Below the pieces are notes generated by a model. That model ran no database searches. It was not told the origin of the DNA and saw only the letters and a list, made by a program, of their open reading frames with translations. A program made the translations under genes and the position numbers. A DNA stretch of 64,000 bases from Methylorubrum suomiense (GTDB lineage: Bacteria > Pseudomonadota > Alphaproteobacteria > Rhizobiales > Beijerinckiaceae), in the NCBI RefSeq assembly GCF_022179765.1, contig NZ_BPRE01000020.1, positions 1-64,000 of the forward strand, given 5' to 3'. Shown here one piece after another: positions 30,801 to 39,800 of this stretch; position 1 is the stretch's first letter; each line of letters opens with the position of its first letter.

Positions 30801-33800
30801 CAGCCGCAACGCGGACGGGCTCATCGCTGCCTATCAGCGCCTGCGCACGGAGATGTCGAACAAGCTGCCCGATCTGGGTCTCCAGGAGATCCTGGTCACC
30901 CAGCAGAAGCTCATCGCGCTCCAGGAACGGCAGGCCGAGAAGGCCAAGCTGGCCCAGCCCTACACCGCAGTGGGTTCGGCCGACAGCCTCTCCATCGCCG
31001 AAGGCTTCGGTTTCTCCGGCACGCCCGAGACCCGTGATCCCAACGGGCGCTTCCGCACGCTCGGCCCGGCGTTCAATTCGGCCATGGACATGGTCGCGAA
31101 CCCGTCCCTGATCGATGCGAAAGATCCGCTCGGCAGCACAGCGGCTGTCCGCGCCCAGATGGTCGCCGCCCGCCAGGAGATGTTCAACTCCCTCGTGGCC
31201 GAACGGTCGAAGCCCGTGGGTCAGCAGGACCAGGGGGTGATCCGCGGCTTCGTCGAGCAGCTCAACCTGTCGAACGAGGCTCTGAAGCTGTTCGCCGAGA
31301 CGGCGGGTCAGGCGGTCTCGATCCAGTCGGAGAACGTGAAGCTGGAGCGCCAGATGGCGCAGAACCGCGTCGACCTGATGCGGACCAGCCCTGAGTTCGG
31401 TGCCTTTGATCGTACCCTGCGCGACCTGGAGAAGGAGCGGGCCAGCGACCAGGGGCGCGTGCTTGGCGACAAGAGCCTCGACGGCCGGGCCCGGATGGAA
31501 GCCCTGATGGGCGCCCTCGGTTCGACCAGCGGCAAGGCCAAGAGCGAGCTGGATCGGCTGAACACCTACCGCGACCAGCTGATCGGCGAGGGAAAAGACC
31601 CTGTCGAGGTCGACACGGCACTCGCCGAGATCAAGGGCAAGCTCGATCAGGTCGCGAAGAACGCCACCAAGGAACTGCGCGAGCTGGTCGACGCGATCAA
31701 GCCCGAGGCGGTGCTCGTGGCGCAGGCCGAGCGCCGGGCCAACGACGCCCAGATTGCGGCGCTGACCCGCTCGGCTTCGCTCCAGCGCGATCAGGACGAG
31801 CTGCGCCGGATCGAGGAGCGCGGCCGGGCGCTGATCGAGGTTAACGCCTCGCTGAGCCGGGACATCCTCACCTTCGGCAAGACCCCGGAGCAGATCGCCT
31901 CCGACACCGGGCTCAAGGATCAGCTCGATCAGCTGAACCGCGAGACCGAGGGCAAGCTGCAGCGGTTCTCCGACGACTTCGTCCAGCGCCGCCGGCAGCT
32001 GGAGGACGCTGCCCTGCGCCTCACCGCCAACACCGAGAAGGCGAAGGAGGCGGACCTGCGCGCCGAGGCGTCGCGGCTGGAGAAGATCGCCAACGACGCG
32101 CGCACCACGCCCGACAAGGCGCGTGAGCTGGTCGAGCAGATCAACAAGCTGCTCGACGAGGCGAAGCAGATCGCCACCCGGCGCATCGACATCGAGACCC
32201 AGCGTGAGGTGGCCACGGCCCCCAGCGGCCCGCTGCCGAACTACACCGCGGCCCCGCCCGGCTCCGTCGCCGCCCAGGTGATCGAGGGCAGCCGCGCCGC
32301 CGGCCGCTCCGACATGGTCAACTACCTGCTCGGGCTCGGCACCCTGGAGAGCAGCCTCAACCCGAACGCCACGAACGCGAGTGGGGCCAAGGGCCTGTTC
32401 CAGTTCATGAACAACACCGGCCCTGGTGGCGTGAACACCTGGGGCCGGTACGGCAAGGGCAGCATCTTCGACGTCGGGAACCAGGTCAACGCCGCTATCG
32501 ACTTCACGCGCGACAACGATGCCCTGTTCCGGTCCCGACTGGGGCGCGACCCGACCGACGCCGAGCGGTTCGTCCTGCACAACCAGGGCGGGGCCGGTGG
32601 CACCCGGCTGCTGCGCAATCCGAACGACCTGGCCCGGAACTATGTCTCGGACGCCGCCATCGAGAACAACGGCGGGAAGGGCCGCTCCGGCGACATCACG
32701 GCTCGCGAGTTCACGGACATCCTGAAGCGGATGTACGAGGATGCGGCGCGGCGCGCGGGCGGCTACACCACCGACGCCAAGACCGTGCTCGGTCAGAAGC
32801 GTGACGCCGAGGTTGGCAGGCTCGACGAGGGCGACCGGGCGGATCGTGGCCGGATCAACGCGATTGCCGGCCGCAAGGACGACACTGCGCTGCTCGCCGG
32901 GCTCAAGCTGGACGACAAGACCGACACGGCCAAGATCGCCGCGGCCCTCACCCGGCTCGCGACGGCCAACGAGGTGGGCACTGTCCAGCAGGGCTCGACC
33001 GGGATCACGGAGACCTACGGCCGGCTGCGCGACCGGGCGCTGAGGGAGGACGCGCTCGATGTCAACAGCCGCTCGCGCACGCCCGAGCAGAAGAGTGAGG
33101 CCGAGGCCGAGATCACGGAACGCTTCCGGGCGCTGGCCGAGCGTGGCGCCATCGCCGCGGCGGACGCCGCCGGCAAGGTCTCGGTTCGTGTGCTCGATCA
33201 GGAGATCGAGCGCGCCGAGGCCCGGCTGAAGGCGCTGCAGCTCGACCGCAACGAGAACAAGGTCAGCCAGGACCAGGTCGACGCGGAAGCCAAGCGCCTG
33301 TCCGTCCTGAAGGAGCAGCGCGGCCTGGAGGGCGAGAACGGGGCGATCAAAGCCCAGATCCTCGTGCTGGAGAAGGCCCTGGCCGACGCCGCCGCTGCCG
33401 GCCTGGGCCCGGCCGAGAAGCAGCTCCTCATCAACGAGAAGCTAGTCGAGCTGAAGCGCCGGCAGGGGCTCTCCGACGACCAGGTCAAGCTGCAGCAGAC
33501 GCTCAACAGCACGACCCCGTCTATCGACAATGCGATCTCGGGGGCGGTCAACGACTTCGAGAAGAGCCGGGGCATCCGCGACCCGCTGGGGGATCTTGTC
33601 GGCCCGACCCAGCAGGCGCGCAAGCTACTGGCGGCCGAGCTGAGCGTCGTCGGCAACGCCTTCGACAGCTTCTTCGTGAACCTGTTCTCGGGCTCGATGA
33701 AGGCTGGCGACGCGCTCAAGAAGTTCGCCACCGACATCCTCGGCGGGCTCATGAGCCAGATCTCGAAGAGCCTGACCAACGACATCTTCAAGTCGATCCT

Positions 33801-34245
33801 CGGCGGCGGCAGCGATACCGGCGGCGGGTTCATGAGCATTATCGGGTCGATCTTTGGCGGCGCCAAGTACATGGGCGGCCCGATCTTGCGCCGGGCTGGC
33901 GGGGGCTCGATCCCCGGCAGCGACGCGGCGCTGCGCGACCGCGACAGCCAGCTCATCCTGGCGCAGCCGGACGAGTACCTGCTGCGGAAGTCGGCCGTCG
34001 ACTTCATCGGCCGGGACACGCTCGACCAGGTGAACGCGCTGGGCGGCAAGATGGTCTCCCGCGCGCCCCAGGTCAGCCCGAGCACCCGCTTTGGCGGGGC
34101 CTCCGCGACCACGTCCGTCTACGTCGTCGACCGGGATCAGGTGCCGACGCCGGGGCCGAACGAGATGGTCTACGCCATCGGCGAGAACATCCGTAACCAG
34201 GGCACCATCGCGCAGCTCATCAAGCGTATCCAGGTCGGAGGCTGA
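27871..34245 (+). CDS. Tape measure protein with lytic transglycosylase domain (2124 aa)
   Basis: Sets tail length and opens the cell wall. Long coiled-coil N-terminus; repeated unit RTLARNRERRDAERENKERD with YRRMRTMADWDNRNFD (residues about 235-420). Hydrophobic segments lie at about 525 (FGAITGAITGSVSAI) and 850-890 (VGLTAIVGTLALLKVGALAA). An SLT-type domain at about 1470-1640 has LGLGTLESSLNPNATNASGA with candidate catalytic Glu1493 and KGLFQFMNNTG. The C-terminus resembles that of other tape measures (SGSMKAGDALKKFATDILGG). The start overlaps the chaperone stop. Confidence 0.9.
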   Translation: MAGENEVDVDIGVGSNELEAQLRRTFELMTLGLQRAEGIRVAMEKSTDQARRFNNELAAGQKKLAEAKTPDAQKKAGEELADLTKKRQEHNKVLAEEVRLQQELSVGRGAARRTIEAGRLADGRTVAEANTAEQALRGAITGINTTTDQLTARLALATGKAMERLLSATTEAMQASLANASQRVRSQIATQSVPGYDQAVVVNARVRAETAVATAARGSTLAERQAGTRERNEAEEENRLRTLAYNRMRRDAERENAARTSDADAAYRRMRTMADWDNRNFDIRQKTADAEYKASDAKMRSDAAYEDRQRTLARNRERRDAERENKERDAAAREAAKATYGRASEENSARDAAYRRMRTMADWDNRNFDLRQKASDAEYKAAQTKLYAEANDENRIRTLARNRERRDAERENKERDAAEAARRNPQTAARAVAGEEAFSRRYGMNLSDWRSQIASQGLTDEQQRQELRRAREQVLAQRAGNGPATLTPEQKAQAGFEAQNARFNLNGGADQFKFQAQLATNYALFGAITGAITGSVSAIREFDDTLARFQAITGAASAEMGPFREGLLGIAKDSRFSVNELAQVSIALGQTGLSVRGVIDTLKPVADLAAASGSTLEQSVQAITGVLGAYGMSASRATEVSDILVGALNRTKLTMEQVQLGIQYAANIARDSGVSFTELAATIGAIAQAGVKSGSTIGTGLRQLLTEFSNPSEKLRGVLKELGLSLQDVDLRANGLSGVLENLQKAGFTTADALRSLDLRAANAFSAIAGQGQLIERLRQEMLLSSAAAEAAGKANESLNATLQRLQNVTFALVDKAFSPLVTALKVGTDGLAAMLGGAENLSRALPAIGVGLTAIVGTLALLKVGALAAGLLATATGGVALGVGAAAGIAYLLSQLVDLETALGRIEKRIDVLNGLENDLKSERDTVTTTNTDLDRQIEGLIARREKLNSDPLQLQNEIIQAQKSYGELGFSMEGVSRNADGLIAAYQRLRTEMSNKLPDLGLQEILVTQQKLIALQERQAEKAKLAQPYTAVGSADSLSIAEGFGFSGTPETRDPNGRFRTLGPAFNSAMDMVANPSLIDAKDPLGSTAAVRAQMVAARQEMFNSLVAERSKPVGQQDQGVIRGFVEQLNLSNEALKLFAETAGQAVSIQSENVKLERQMAQNRVDLMRTSPEFGAFDRTLRDLEKERASDQGRVLGDKSLDGRARMEALMGALGSTSGKAKSELDRLNTYRDQLIGEGKDPVEVDTALAEIKGKLDQVAKNATKELRELVDAIKPEAVLVAQAERRANDAQIAALTRSASLQRDQDELRRIEERGRALIEVNASLSRDILTFGKTPEQIASDTGLKDQLDQLNRETEGKLQRFSDDFVQRRRQLEDAALRLTANTEKAKEADLRAEASRLEKIANDARTTPDKARELVEQINKLLDEAKQIATRRIDIETQREVATAPSGPLPNYTAAPPGSVAAQVIEGSRAAGRSDMVNYLLGLGTLESSLNPNATNASGAKGLFQFMNNTGPGGVNTWGRYGKGSIFDVGNQVNAAIDFTRDNDALFRSRLGRDPTDAERFVLHNQGGAGGTRLLRNPNDLARNYVSDAAIENNGGKGRSGDITAREFTDILKRMYEDAARRAGGYTTDAKTVLGQKRDAEVGRLDEGDRADRGRINAIAGRKDDTALLAGLKLDDKTDTAKIAAALTRLATANEVGTVQQGSTGITETYGRLRDRALREDALDVNSRSRTPEQKSEAEAEITERFRALAERGAIAAADAAGKVSVRVLDQEIERAEARLKALQLDRNENKVSQDQVDAEAKRLSVLKEQRGLEGENGAIKAQILVLEKALADAAAAGLGPAEKQLLINEKLVELKRRQGLSDDQVKLQQTLNSTTPSIDNAISGAVNDFEKSRGIRDPLGDLVGPTQQARKLLAAELSVVGNAFDSFFVNLFSGSMKAGDALKKFATDILGGLMSQISKSLTNDIFKSILGGGSDTGGGFMSIIGSIFGGAKYMGGPILRRAGGGSIPGSDAALRDRDSQLILAQPDEYLLRKSAVDFIGRDTLDQVNALGGKMVSRAPQVSPSTRFGGASATTSVYVVDRDQVPTPGPNEMVYAIGENIRNQGTIAQLIKRIQVGG

Positions 34246-34247
34246 CC

Positions 34248-34685
34248 GTGGCGATCCCTGTCTTCGACTTCCCCTTCCATACCCCCAACGACGAGTACCC
34301 CGGCGGCTCGACGGTCAAGTTCGGCCGGGGCTACCGCTTTGCGGCCCGCCCCAACGGCCCGGACGAGATCATCACCCATCTGCGGTTCGAGACCATGTTC
34401 GTCTACCAGACGGTGGCCGGCGGTGCTGTGAACCAGACGGTCGATCCGCAGCTCAACATCTTCGCCCTCAACAAGTTCTACGAGGACGTCGGGATGTGGG
34501 GCCCGTTCACCTACAACCACCACCGGGCCGGCGCGGTGCGGGCCCGGTTCAACAAGCCGCTCGTCATGCCGAAGACGGCGAAGGCCGAGCCCGGCAAGGT
34601 CGGCGGCAAGGTCGTCGGCGGTGTCTCCTACCGCGTCCACCAGGTCGAACCCTTCGATCTCGACATCCTCTGGACCCGAGCCTGA
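34248..34685 (+). CDS. Minor tail protein, gpM-like (145 aa)
   Basis: Starts MAIPVFDFPFHTPNDEYPGG. It has a beta-sandwich pattern with TVKFGRGYRFAARPNG and the C-terminal VGGVSYRVHQVEPFDLDILW. Size and place directly after the tape measure gene are those of lambda gpM family proteins, which join the tube to the tip. Confidence 0.65.
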   Translation: MAIPVFDFPFHTPNDEYPGGSTVKFGRGYRFAARPNGPDEIITHLRFETMFVYQTVAGGAVNQTVDPQLNIFALNKFYEDVGMWGPFTYNHHRAGAVRARFNKPLVMPKTAKAEPGKVGGKVVGGVSYRVHQVEPFDLDILWTRA

Positions 34686-34688
34686 TCC

Positions 34689-35195
34689 ATGGCGACCCCT
34701 ACCTCTCACGTCGATGAGGGCCTGAAGCTTACCGCCGACGGCGAGATCGTCTTCTGGGAGATCGCCCTGAAGAACGTGCCCAACAACGGCACCGCGGTGA
34801 TCCGCTTTCGGGACGGCCCGATGGATCAGACCACCCAGTGGAACGGCAAGGTCTGGGAGCACCTGGCCTGCAAGCTCTCAGGCGAGCGCCGCTCGGCCGA
34901 GGCCGAGAAGAACCGGCCAACCCTCCGGCTGATGAACCCGGTCGGCGTCTTCAACGAGGCTGCGTTCCAGCGACGGTTCGACGGCGCGGTGATCCAGAAG
35001 TTCACCGTGCTGCGCCGGCACGTCGAAGCGAACATCGCGCTCTCGAATAACGAGATCTTCTTCATCGGGCGCGTGAAGGATCTCGTGACAGGTCAGTCCA
35101 TCAGCTTCGAGCTGCGTCACCTGTCCGATGGCCCGGATCATCTGGTCCCGGCGCGCATGTATATCCCGCCGGACTTCCCGTTCGTGACCCTGTAA
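34689..35195 (+). CDS. Minor tail protein, gpL-like (168 aa)
   Basis: MATPTSHVDEGLKLTADGEI, then PTLRLMNPVGVFNEAAFQRR, and IGRVKDLVTGQSISFELRHL. This matches the phage minor tail L layout with a beta-rich body. Cys residues for an iron-sulfur cluster as in lambda gpL are not evident. Follows gpM, as in lambda. Confidence 0.65.
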   Translation: MATPTSHVDEGLKLTADGEIVFWEIALKNVPNNGTAVIRFRDGPMDQTTQWNGKVWEHLACKLSGERRSAEAEKNRPTLRLMNPVGVFNEAAFQRRFDGAVIQKFTVLRRHVEANIALSNNEIFFIGRVKDLVTGQSISFELRHLSDGPDHLVPARMYIPPDFPFVTL

Positions 35196-35199
35196 CACG

Positions 35200-35214
35200 G
35201 TACGTTTCGTACCC
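35200..35214. promoter_or_regulatory. Palindromic operator-like site, family 1
   Basis: Perfect GGTACG-TTT-CGTACC in a 44-bp gap of the tail operon, 25 bp before the 77-aa gene. Confidence 0.75.
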
Positions 35215-35239
35215 ACATGGAGGCGAACAGGAGCCTCGC

Positions 35240-35473
35240 ATGATGCCTCGCGCACCCTTCGGCCGCATGGTCCGCTACGTCTCCCTCCGCGGCGAGATCG
35301 TCACCGGCCTCGTGACCGCGGCCTTCGAGGAGAACCAGGTCAACCTCCACCTCTTCCGGGACGGCGTGAACGAGGAGCATCTCCCGACCCACGTCTACAC
35401 CGTCCCCTACGCGCCGGTTCACCCGAACGGCAGCGTGGTCCCGAACAGCTGGCACTGGCCGCCCCGTGATTAA
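35240..35473 (+). CDS. Small tail-region protein (77 aa)
   Basis: Starts MMPRAPFGRMVRYVSLRGEI; beta-rich, with a run TPVPYAPVHPNGSVV-like end (VPYAPVHPNGSVVPNSWHWP). It lies between gpL-like and gpK-like genes, and its end overlaps the next start. No family recognised, but similar small proteins occur at this site in other siphoviruses. Confidence 0.55.
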   Translation: MMPRAPFGRMVRYVSLRGEIVTGLVTAAFEENQVNLHLFRDGVNEEHLPTHVYTVPYAPVHPNGSVVPNSWHWPPRD

Positions 35474-35978
35474 GCTCGACGGCCTCCAGGGGCGCGAGTT
35501 CAAGCACGGCTCCACCGACTGCTACGCGGTGATGCGCGACTTCTACGCGCTCAACTTCGGCCTGAAGTTCCCGGACTGGGCGCGACCGGACGATTGGTGG
35601 GAGCCCGACGCCGAGGGGAAGCACCTCAACATCTACATGGACCACTACCACGAGCTGGGCTTCGGCCTGTTCAACGGGCACCCGCGCGACCGCCGGCCCG
35701 GCGACGTGATCCTCATGGCGATCCGCTCGCCCGTGGCCAACCACGGCGCCGTGCTGCTGCCGGGCGAGCAGATCCTGCACCACCTCGTCGGCCAGCGGTC
35801 CATCGTCGAGAGCTACAACCGCCCGCTCTTCCGGGACACGACCGTCGCCGTGCTGCGTCATCCAGGGGTCGATCACACCAGGCTTGTTGCGGAGACTGAG
35901 ATCGACGCCTGGGATCTCGTGCCCAAGCGGGTCCGCGATCAGCTCGAAGACGCTCGACAGGGCACGCTCGATGTCTGA
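35466..35978 (+). CDS. NlpC/P60-type tail protein, gpK-like (170 aa)
   Basis: A papain-like cell-wall peptidase domain. Catalytic Cys lies in STDCYAVMRDFY near residue 19, and the catalytic His in VANHGAVLLPGEQILHHL. The PGDVILM motif precedes it. In lambda gpK this domain follows a JAB domain in one protein; here the JAB part is a separate following gene. Likely acts at the tail tip during assembly or entry. Confidence 0.8.
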   Translation: MIKLDGLQGREFKHGSTDCYAVMRDFYALNFGLKFPDWARPDDWWEPDAEGKHLNIYMDHYHELGFGLFNGHPRDRRPGDVILMAIRSPVANHGAVLLPGEQILHHLVGQRSIVESYNRPLFRDTTVAVLRHPGVDHTRLVAETEIDAWDLVPKRVRDQLEDARQGTLDV

Positions 35979-36498
35979 GCCAACCATATCCGATCTGGCG
36001 TCGAAGTACGTCCACGACATCACGGCCCCGGAACGTTGTGGCTTCGTCATGACGGACGGGAGCGTAGTCGAGGTCAAGAACATCTGCCATGAACCGGCGG
36101 ATGGTTTCGATATTTCGGGCGAAGATTTGCTTGAGTTCTCTGGTTCGGCTGCCGCGTCCTGGCACACCCATACTGGAACAGACTGCAACCTCACTCGGGA
36201 TGACCTTGCGTCTTTCTTGAATTACCCGCACCTCCGTCACTATATCGTGGGCTCGGACGGCGTCGCCTGCTACGCTGTCGATCAGGGGCGGGTTGTCCGT
36301 GCTGCGACGTATCCATCTTCACGGCAGCCTGAAGAGCATCCACCCCGAGGTCATCGAGCTGCACGCGGCCAGCGTCGCCGAGGCCCTGCAGGCGATCACC
36401 CGCCAGGTGAAGGGGTTCGCCGGAAACGCCGTGACCGGCCCGCTGCGGGTAAAGGTCGTCGGGTTCGAGACGATGGAGAGCCTGGTCGCGCCGAGTGA
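35971..36498 (+). CDS. JAB/MPN-type metalloprotease-like tail protein (up to 175 aa)
   Basis: The ATG at 35971 overlaps the end of the NlpC/P60 gene. The JAMM-like motif reads SWHTHTGTDCNLTRDDLASF (His-x-His ... Asp), preceded by CGFVMTDGSVVEVKN. The frame stays open to 36498, but after about residue 110 it overlaps the start of gpI and becomes Arg/Pro-rich, so the functional domain may be about 110 residues. A family 2-like palindrome with one mismatch lies near its start (35984-35998). Confidence 0.65.
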   Translation: MSEPTISDLASKYVHDITAPERCGFVMTDGSVVEVKNICHEPADGFDISGEDLLEFSGSAAASWHTHTGTDCNLTRDDLASFLNYPHLRHYIVGSDGVACYAVDQGRVVRAATYPSSRQPEEHPPRGHRAARGQRRRGPAGDHPPGEGVRRKRRDRPAAGKGRRVRDDGEPGRAE

Positions 36499-36853
36499 CG
36501 TGCGCGACCTCCACATCTTCCCGCAGCTCAACGGCGGCAAGAACGGCGGCTTCTTCCAGGTCATCATCGGCGCCGTCCTGATCGCGGCGAGCTTCATCCC
36601 CGGCGTCGGTCAGGCGCTCGCGCCGATCCTCCTGAAGGTCGGCATCATGATGGTGCTCGGCGGCATCCTGCAGTTCTTCCAGACGCCCCAGCGCGACAAG
36701 AAGGACAGTCCCGAGAAGAAGAGCCACTACCTCGGGCCACCCAAGAACACCGTCGAGATCGGCACCCGCATCGCGATCCTCTGTGGAGAGGACAAGGTCG
36801 GCGGCCACTACCTGTCGTTCAACATCGACGCCGTCGACACCGGGGTCGTCTGA
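36293..36853 (+). CDS. Tail assembly protein, gpI-like (186 aa)
   Basis: Proposed TTG start at 36293 (GTG at 36299 is also possible). MSVLRRIHLHGSLKSIHPEV, then a ubiquitin-like N-terminal half (AITRQVKGFAGNAVTGPLRV), then a hydrophobic stretch IIGAVLIAASFIPGVGQALA and GIMMVLGGILQFF as in lambda gpI. Its place between K-like and J-like genes is diagnostic. It overlaps the JAB frame by about 200 bases. Confidence 0.75.
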   Translation: MSVLRRIHLHGSLKSIHPEVIELHAASVAEALQAITRQVKGFAGNAVTGPLRVKVVGFETMESLVAPSDVRDLHIFPQLNGGKNGGFFQVIIGAVLIAASFIPGVGQALAPILLKVGIMMVLGGILQFFQTPQRDKKDSPEKKSHYLGPPKNTVEIGTRIAILCGEDKVGGHYLSFNIDAVDTGVV

Positions 36854-39800
36854 TGGGGCTCGCACTCAAGGGCCGCAAGTCGACCTCCGGGTCGAGCAAG
36901 AAGGCCACGCGCCACGACGACAGCCTGTTCGGTCAGGACACCGTCGAGCTGCTGCTTGGCGTGTCCGAGGGGCCGATCTTCGGCCTCATGGACGGCGCCT
37001 CGTCGTTCTACGTCGGCGACGTGCCACTGCTCGATAAGGCGAGCCAGGCCCCGAACATCTCGAACTTCGAGCTGCGGGTCTTCAAGGGCACCAACCCCGC
37101 CGACAGCATCAAGCTGAACCTCGGCGGCAGTGCCTCGACGAAGAACGTCGGGCTCGAACTGCGCACGCCGGGCCAGTCGGTCGTGGTCCAGTGCGACAAG
37201 ACCCAGATCGATTACCTCGACCTGCGCTTCGTCGTGCAGCGCCTGCTGTCCGTGACCTCGGAAGGCGGCGAGTTCCCCACCGACGTCCAGGTCAAGGTCG
37301 AGGTCAAGCCGCGCTCCTCGGCGACCTGGCAGATCCCGTTCGACAACGCGCAGCCTCCGCCGGTCGAAAACAGCTCCGGCTCCTCGACCTTCCGTCCGAG
37401 CACCACCACCCCCGGCACGCTGGTCAACGACGCCTACCGCGAGACCTACATCCAGACCTCGGCCCCGGCCGGCGCCAAGGCGCGCGGGGCGATGTGGTTC
37501 AACAACGCCACGGCGAAGTGGACGCCCCGGATCTGGAACGGTGCCAACTGGGTGGCGCCGACCAATCTGACTGCGGCGGTGCGCTCCGGCTACGACATCT
37601 GGACCTGGCTCGACTTCGACGGCGCCCTGCGCACGGCCTGGTTCTCCCCGGCCGGCAACGCGCCGCCTCCCGGCACTCTGGCCAGGGGCGACTTCCTGCT
37701 GACGCCGGCCTCGGGGGAGCAGGTCTACAGCTACAACGACACGGCCTGGGTCGGCTTCCAGACCTGGGGGCAGCCGCAGCAGGCCGCTCCCGGCATCCTG
37801 CCGATCAACGGCCTGACGCGCTCGACCTATCCGAAGGAGTATCGGATCCCGGTCGCGCGGATCAACGAGCCCTACGACGTGCGGATCACCCGCATTTCGC
37901 CGGCCTCGACGAAGGACGTCTTCCGGGACATCACGTTTGAGAGCGTGCAGGAGGTCAACCGGGACGCGGTCTCGTTCCCGGACCTCGCCGTCGCCTGGCT
38001 GACGATCAAGGCCACCGACACCTTCACGTCGCTCCCCGATTTCACTGGCATCTATCGGGGTCTCGTGATCCCGGTGCCGACGAACTACACCTTCGACGAG
38101 ACGACCAAATCCGGCAAGTACACCGGCATCTGGGACGGCTCGTTCAAGATGGCGTACACCAATAATCCTGCGTGGCACGCCTACAACTTCATCATGAACT
38201 CGCGGTACGGCAAGAATGCCTACTACCCCGAGGTCGCCGACAAGTGGGACTACTACGCTTTCGGCCAGCATTGCGACGCGCACCAGCTGCGCTTCAACGA
38301 GTACATCACCGAGCCGCGCTCGATCAACGAGCTGGTCAACTACATCGTCGGGATCGCGGGCGGCCGGTATGTCGAGCGCGGTGACGGCTACTCGACCGTC
38401 ATCTGGGACGCCGACGACCAGGTGGCTCAGGCGATCTTCGCGCCCGAGAACACGCAGGAAGGCGCGTTCACTTACAGCTTCACCGATTGGACTGAGCAAA
38501 AGAACGACTTCAAGGTTTCGTTCAAGAACCCGGAATTGAACTATCGCGAGGACCGGGTTCGGGTCTTCGACAAGAACAACATCGAGGTCAACGGGCGCAA
38601 CCCCGAGGAGTTCGTGGCGGTCGGCTGCCGCGATCCCGAGGAGGCGGTCAAGCGCGGCCGGCTGCGGCTGGCAACCTCGCTCACCGAGCGCATCATCGTC
38701 TCGTTCAAGACGAACCGCATCGGCCGCTACCTGATGCCGTTCCAGGTGATCCTGATCGCCGACGATCAGTCGACGAACGTCATCTCCGGCCGCATCGCCC
38801 ACGAGAACGGCTCGCCGGCCGGCACGACCCGGCTGCCGCTGCGCGACCAGATCTATCTGGAAGCGGGGATCACCTACAGCGTCCAGTTCACCATCTCGGA
38901 CGGGAACGGGGGCCTGAAGGTCGTCACCTATCCGCTGACGGTGACCACACCCGGCCTTCAGAACCAGCTGGTCCTGTCGCAGGCCCTGGCCGAGGCGCTG
39001 CCCGAGTTCGCTGTCTTCTCCATCGGCACGCCCAAGGCGTTCCGCATCACCGGCATCGATCCCGACGACGAAGATCCTGACGTCGTCGACATCACTGCCA
39101 TCGAGGTGAACCGCCTGAAGTGGGCCTTCGTCGACGGTAAGGTCGAGCTGCGCGACATCATGGGCGTGCAGACCGGCCCGCTGTCGAAGTTCGTCTACGC
39201 GCCGGCCGGTGCCCGCATCACGCCCGAGGTCAACGCGGCCGGGCAGATCTCCCTGGTCACGACCTGGCAGCCGTCCGAGACCAAGCTCATCCGCGGCTAC
39301 CGGGTCTACCAGTCGCTCAACGGCCGGCCGATGGAGCTGGTCTACGAGGGCGACCAGACGACCTACCGGCTCGAACGGCCGGAGGCCGGCACCTACATCC
39401 AGTCCATCGTCGCGGTGGGCCTGGACGGCACGACTGAGAGCGCGCCGGTCACCGTCCAGTACATCGTCGCCAACGGCACCTCGCTGCGCTCCGTCGCCCC
39501 GCCGACGAACCTGCGCCTGGTCGATGAGCCCGAGGCGCCGATCTTCCGCGCCATCGATCCGCGCTTCACCTGGGACGCATCGAGCGATCCCCTGGTGACG
39601 AAGTACCGGGTCGAGGTGCTGAGCCCGGCCAACGGGGTCGTCCACGGCGAGACGATCTCGAACGACCTGCAGTTCACCTACAGCCTGGCTGCCAACCGCG
39701 CCGACAACGGCGGCACGCCGCTGCGCCAGTTCACCGTGCGCGTGCGCTCCATCGACGTGACCGGCAACCTGTCGGACCCGATCACCCTCGTTGTCAGCCA

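Noticed and set aside
30394..32580. Long reverse reading frame (728 codons) opposite the tape measure gene
   Set aside because: High GC at third positions leaves the antisense strand open; composition is repetitive Leu/Asp/Arg/Gly without domain structure, and it lies wholly inside a clear forward gene.
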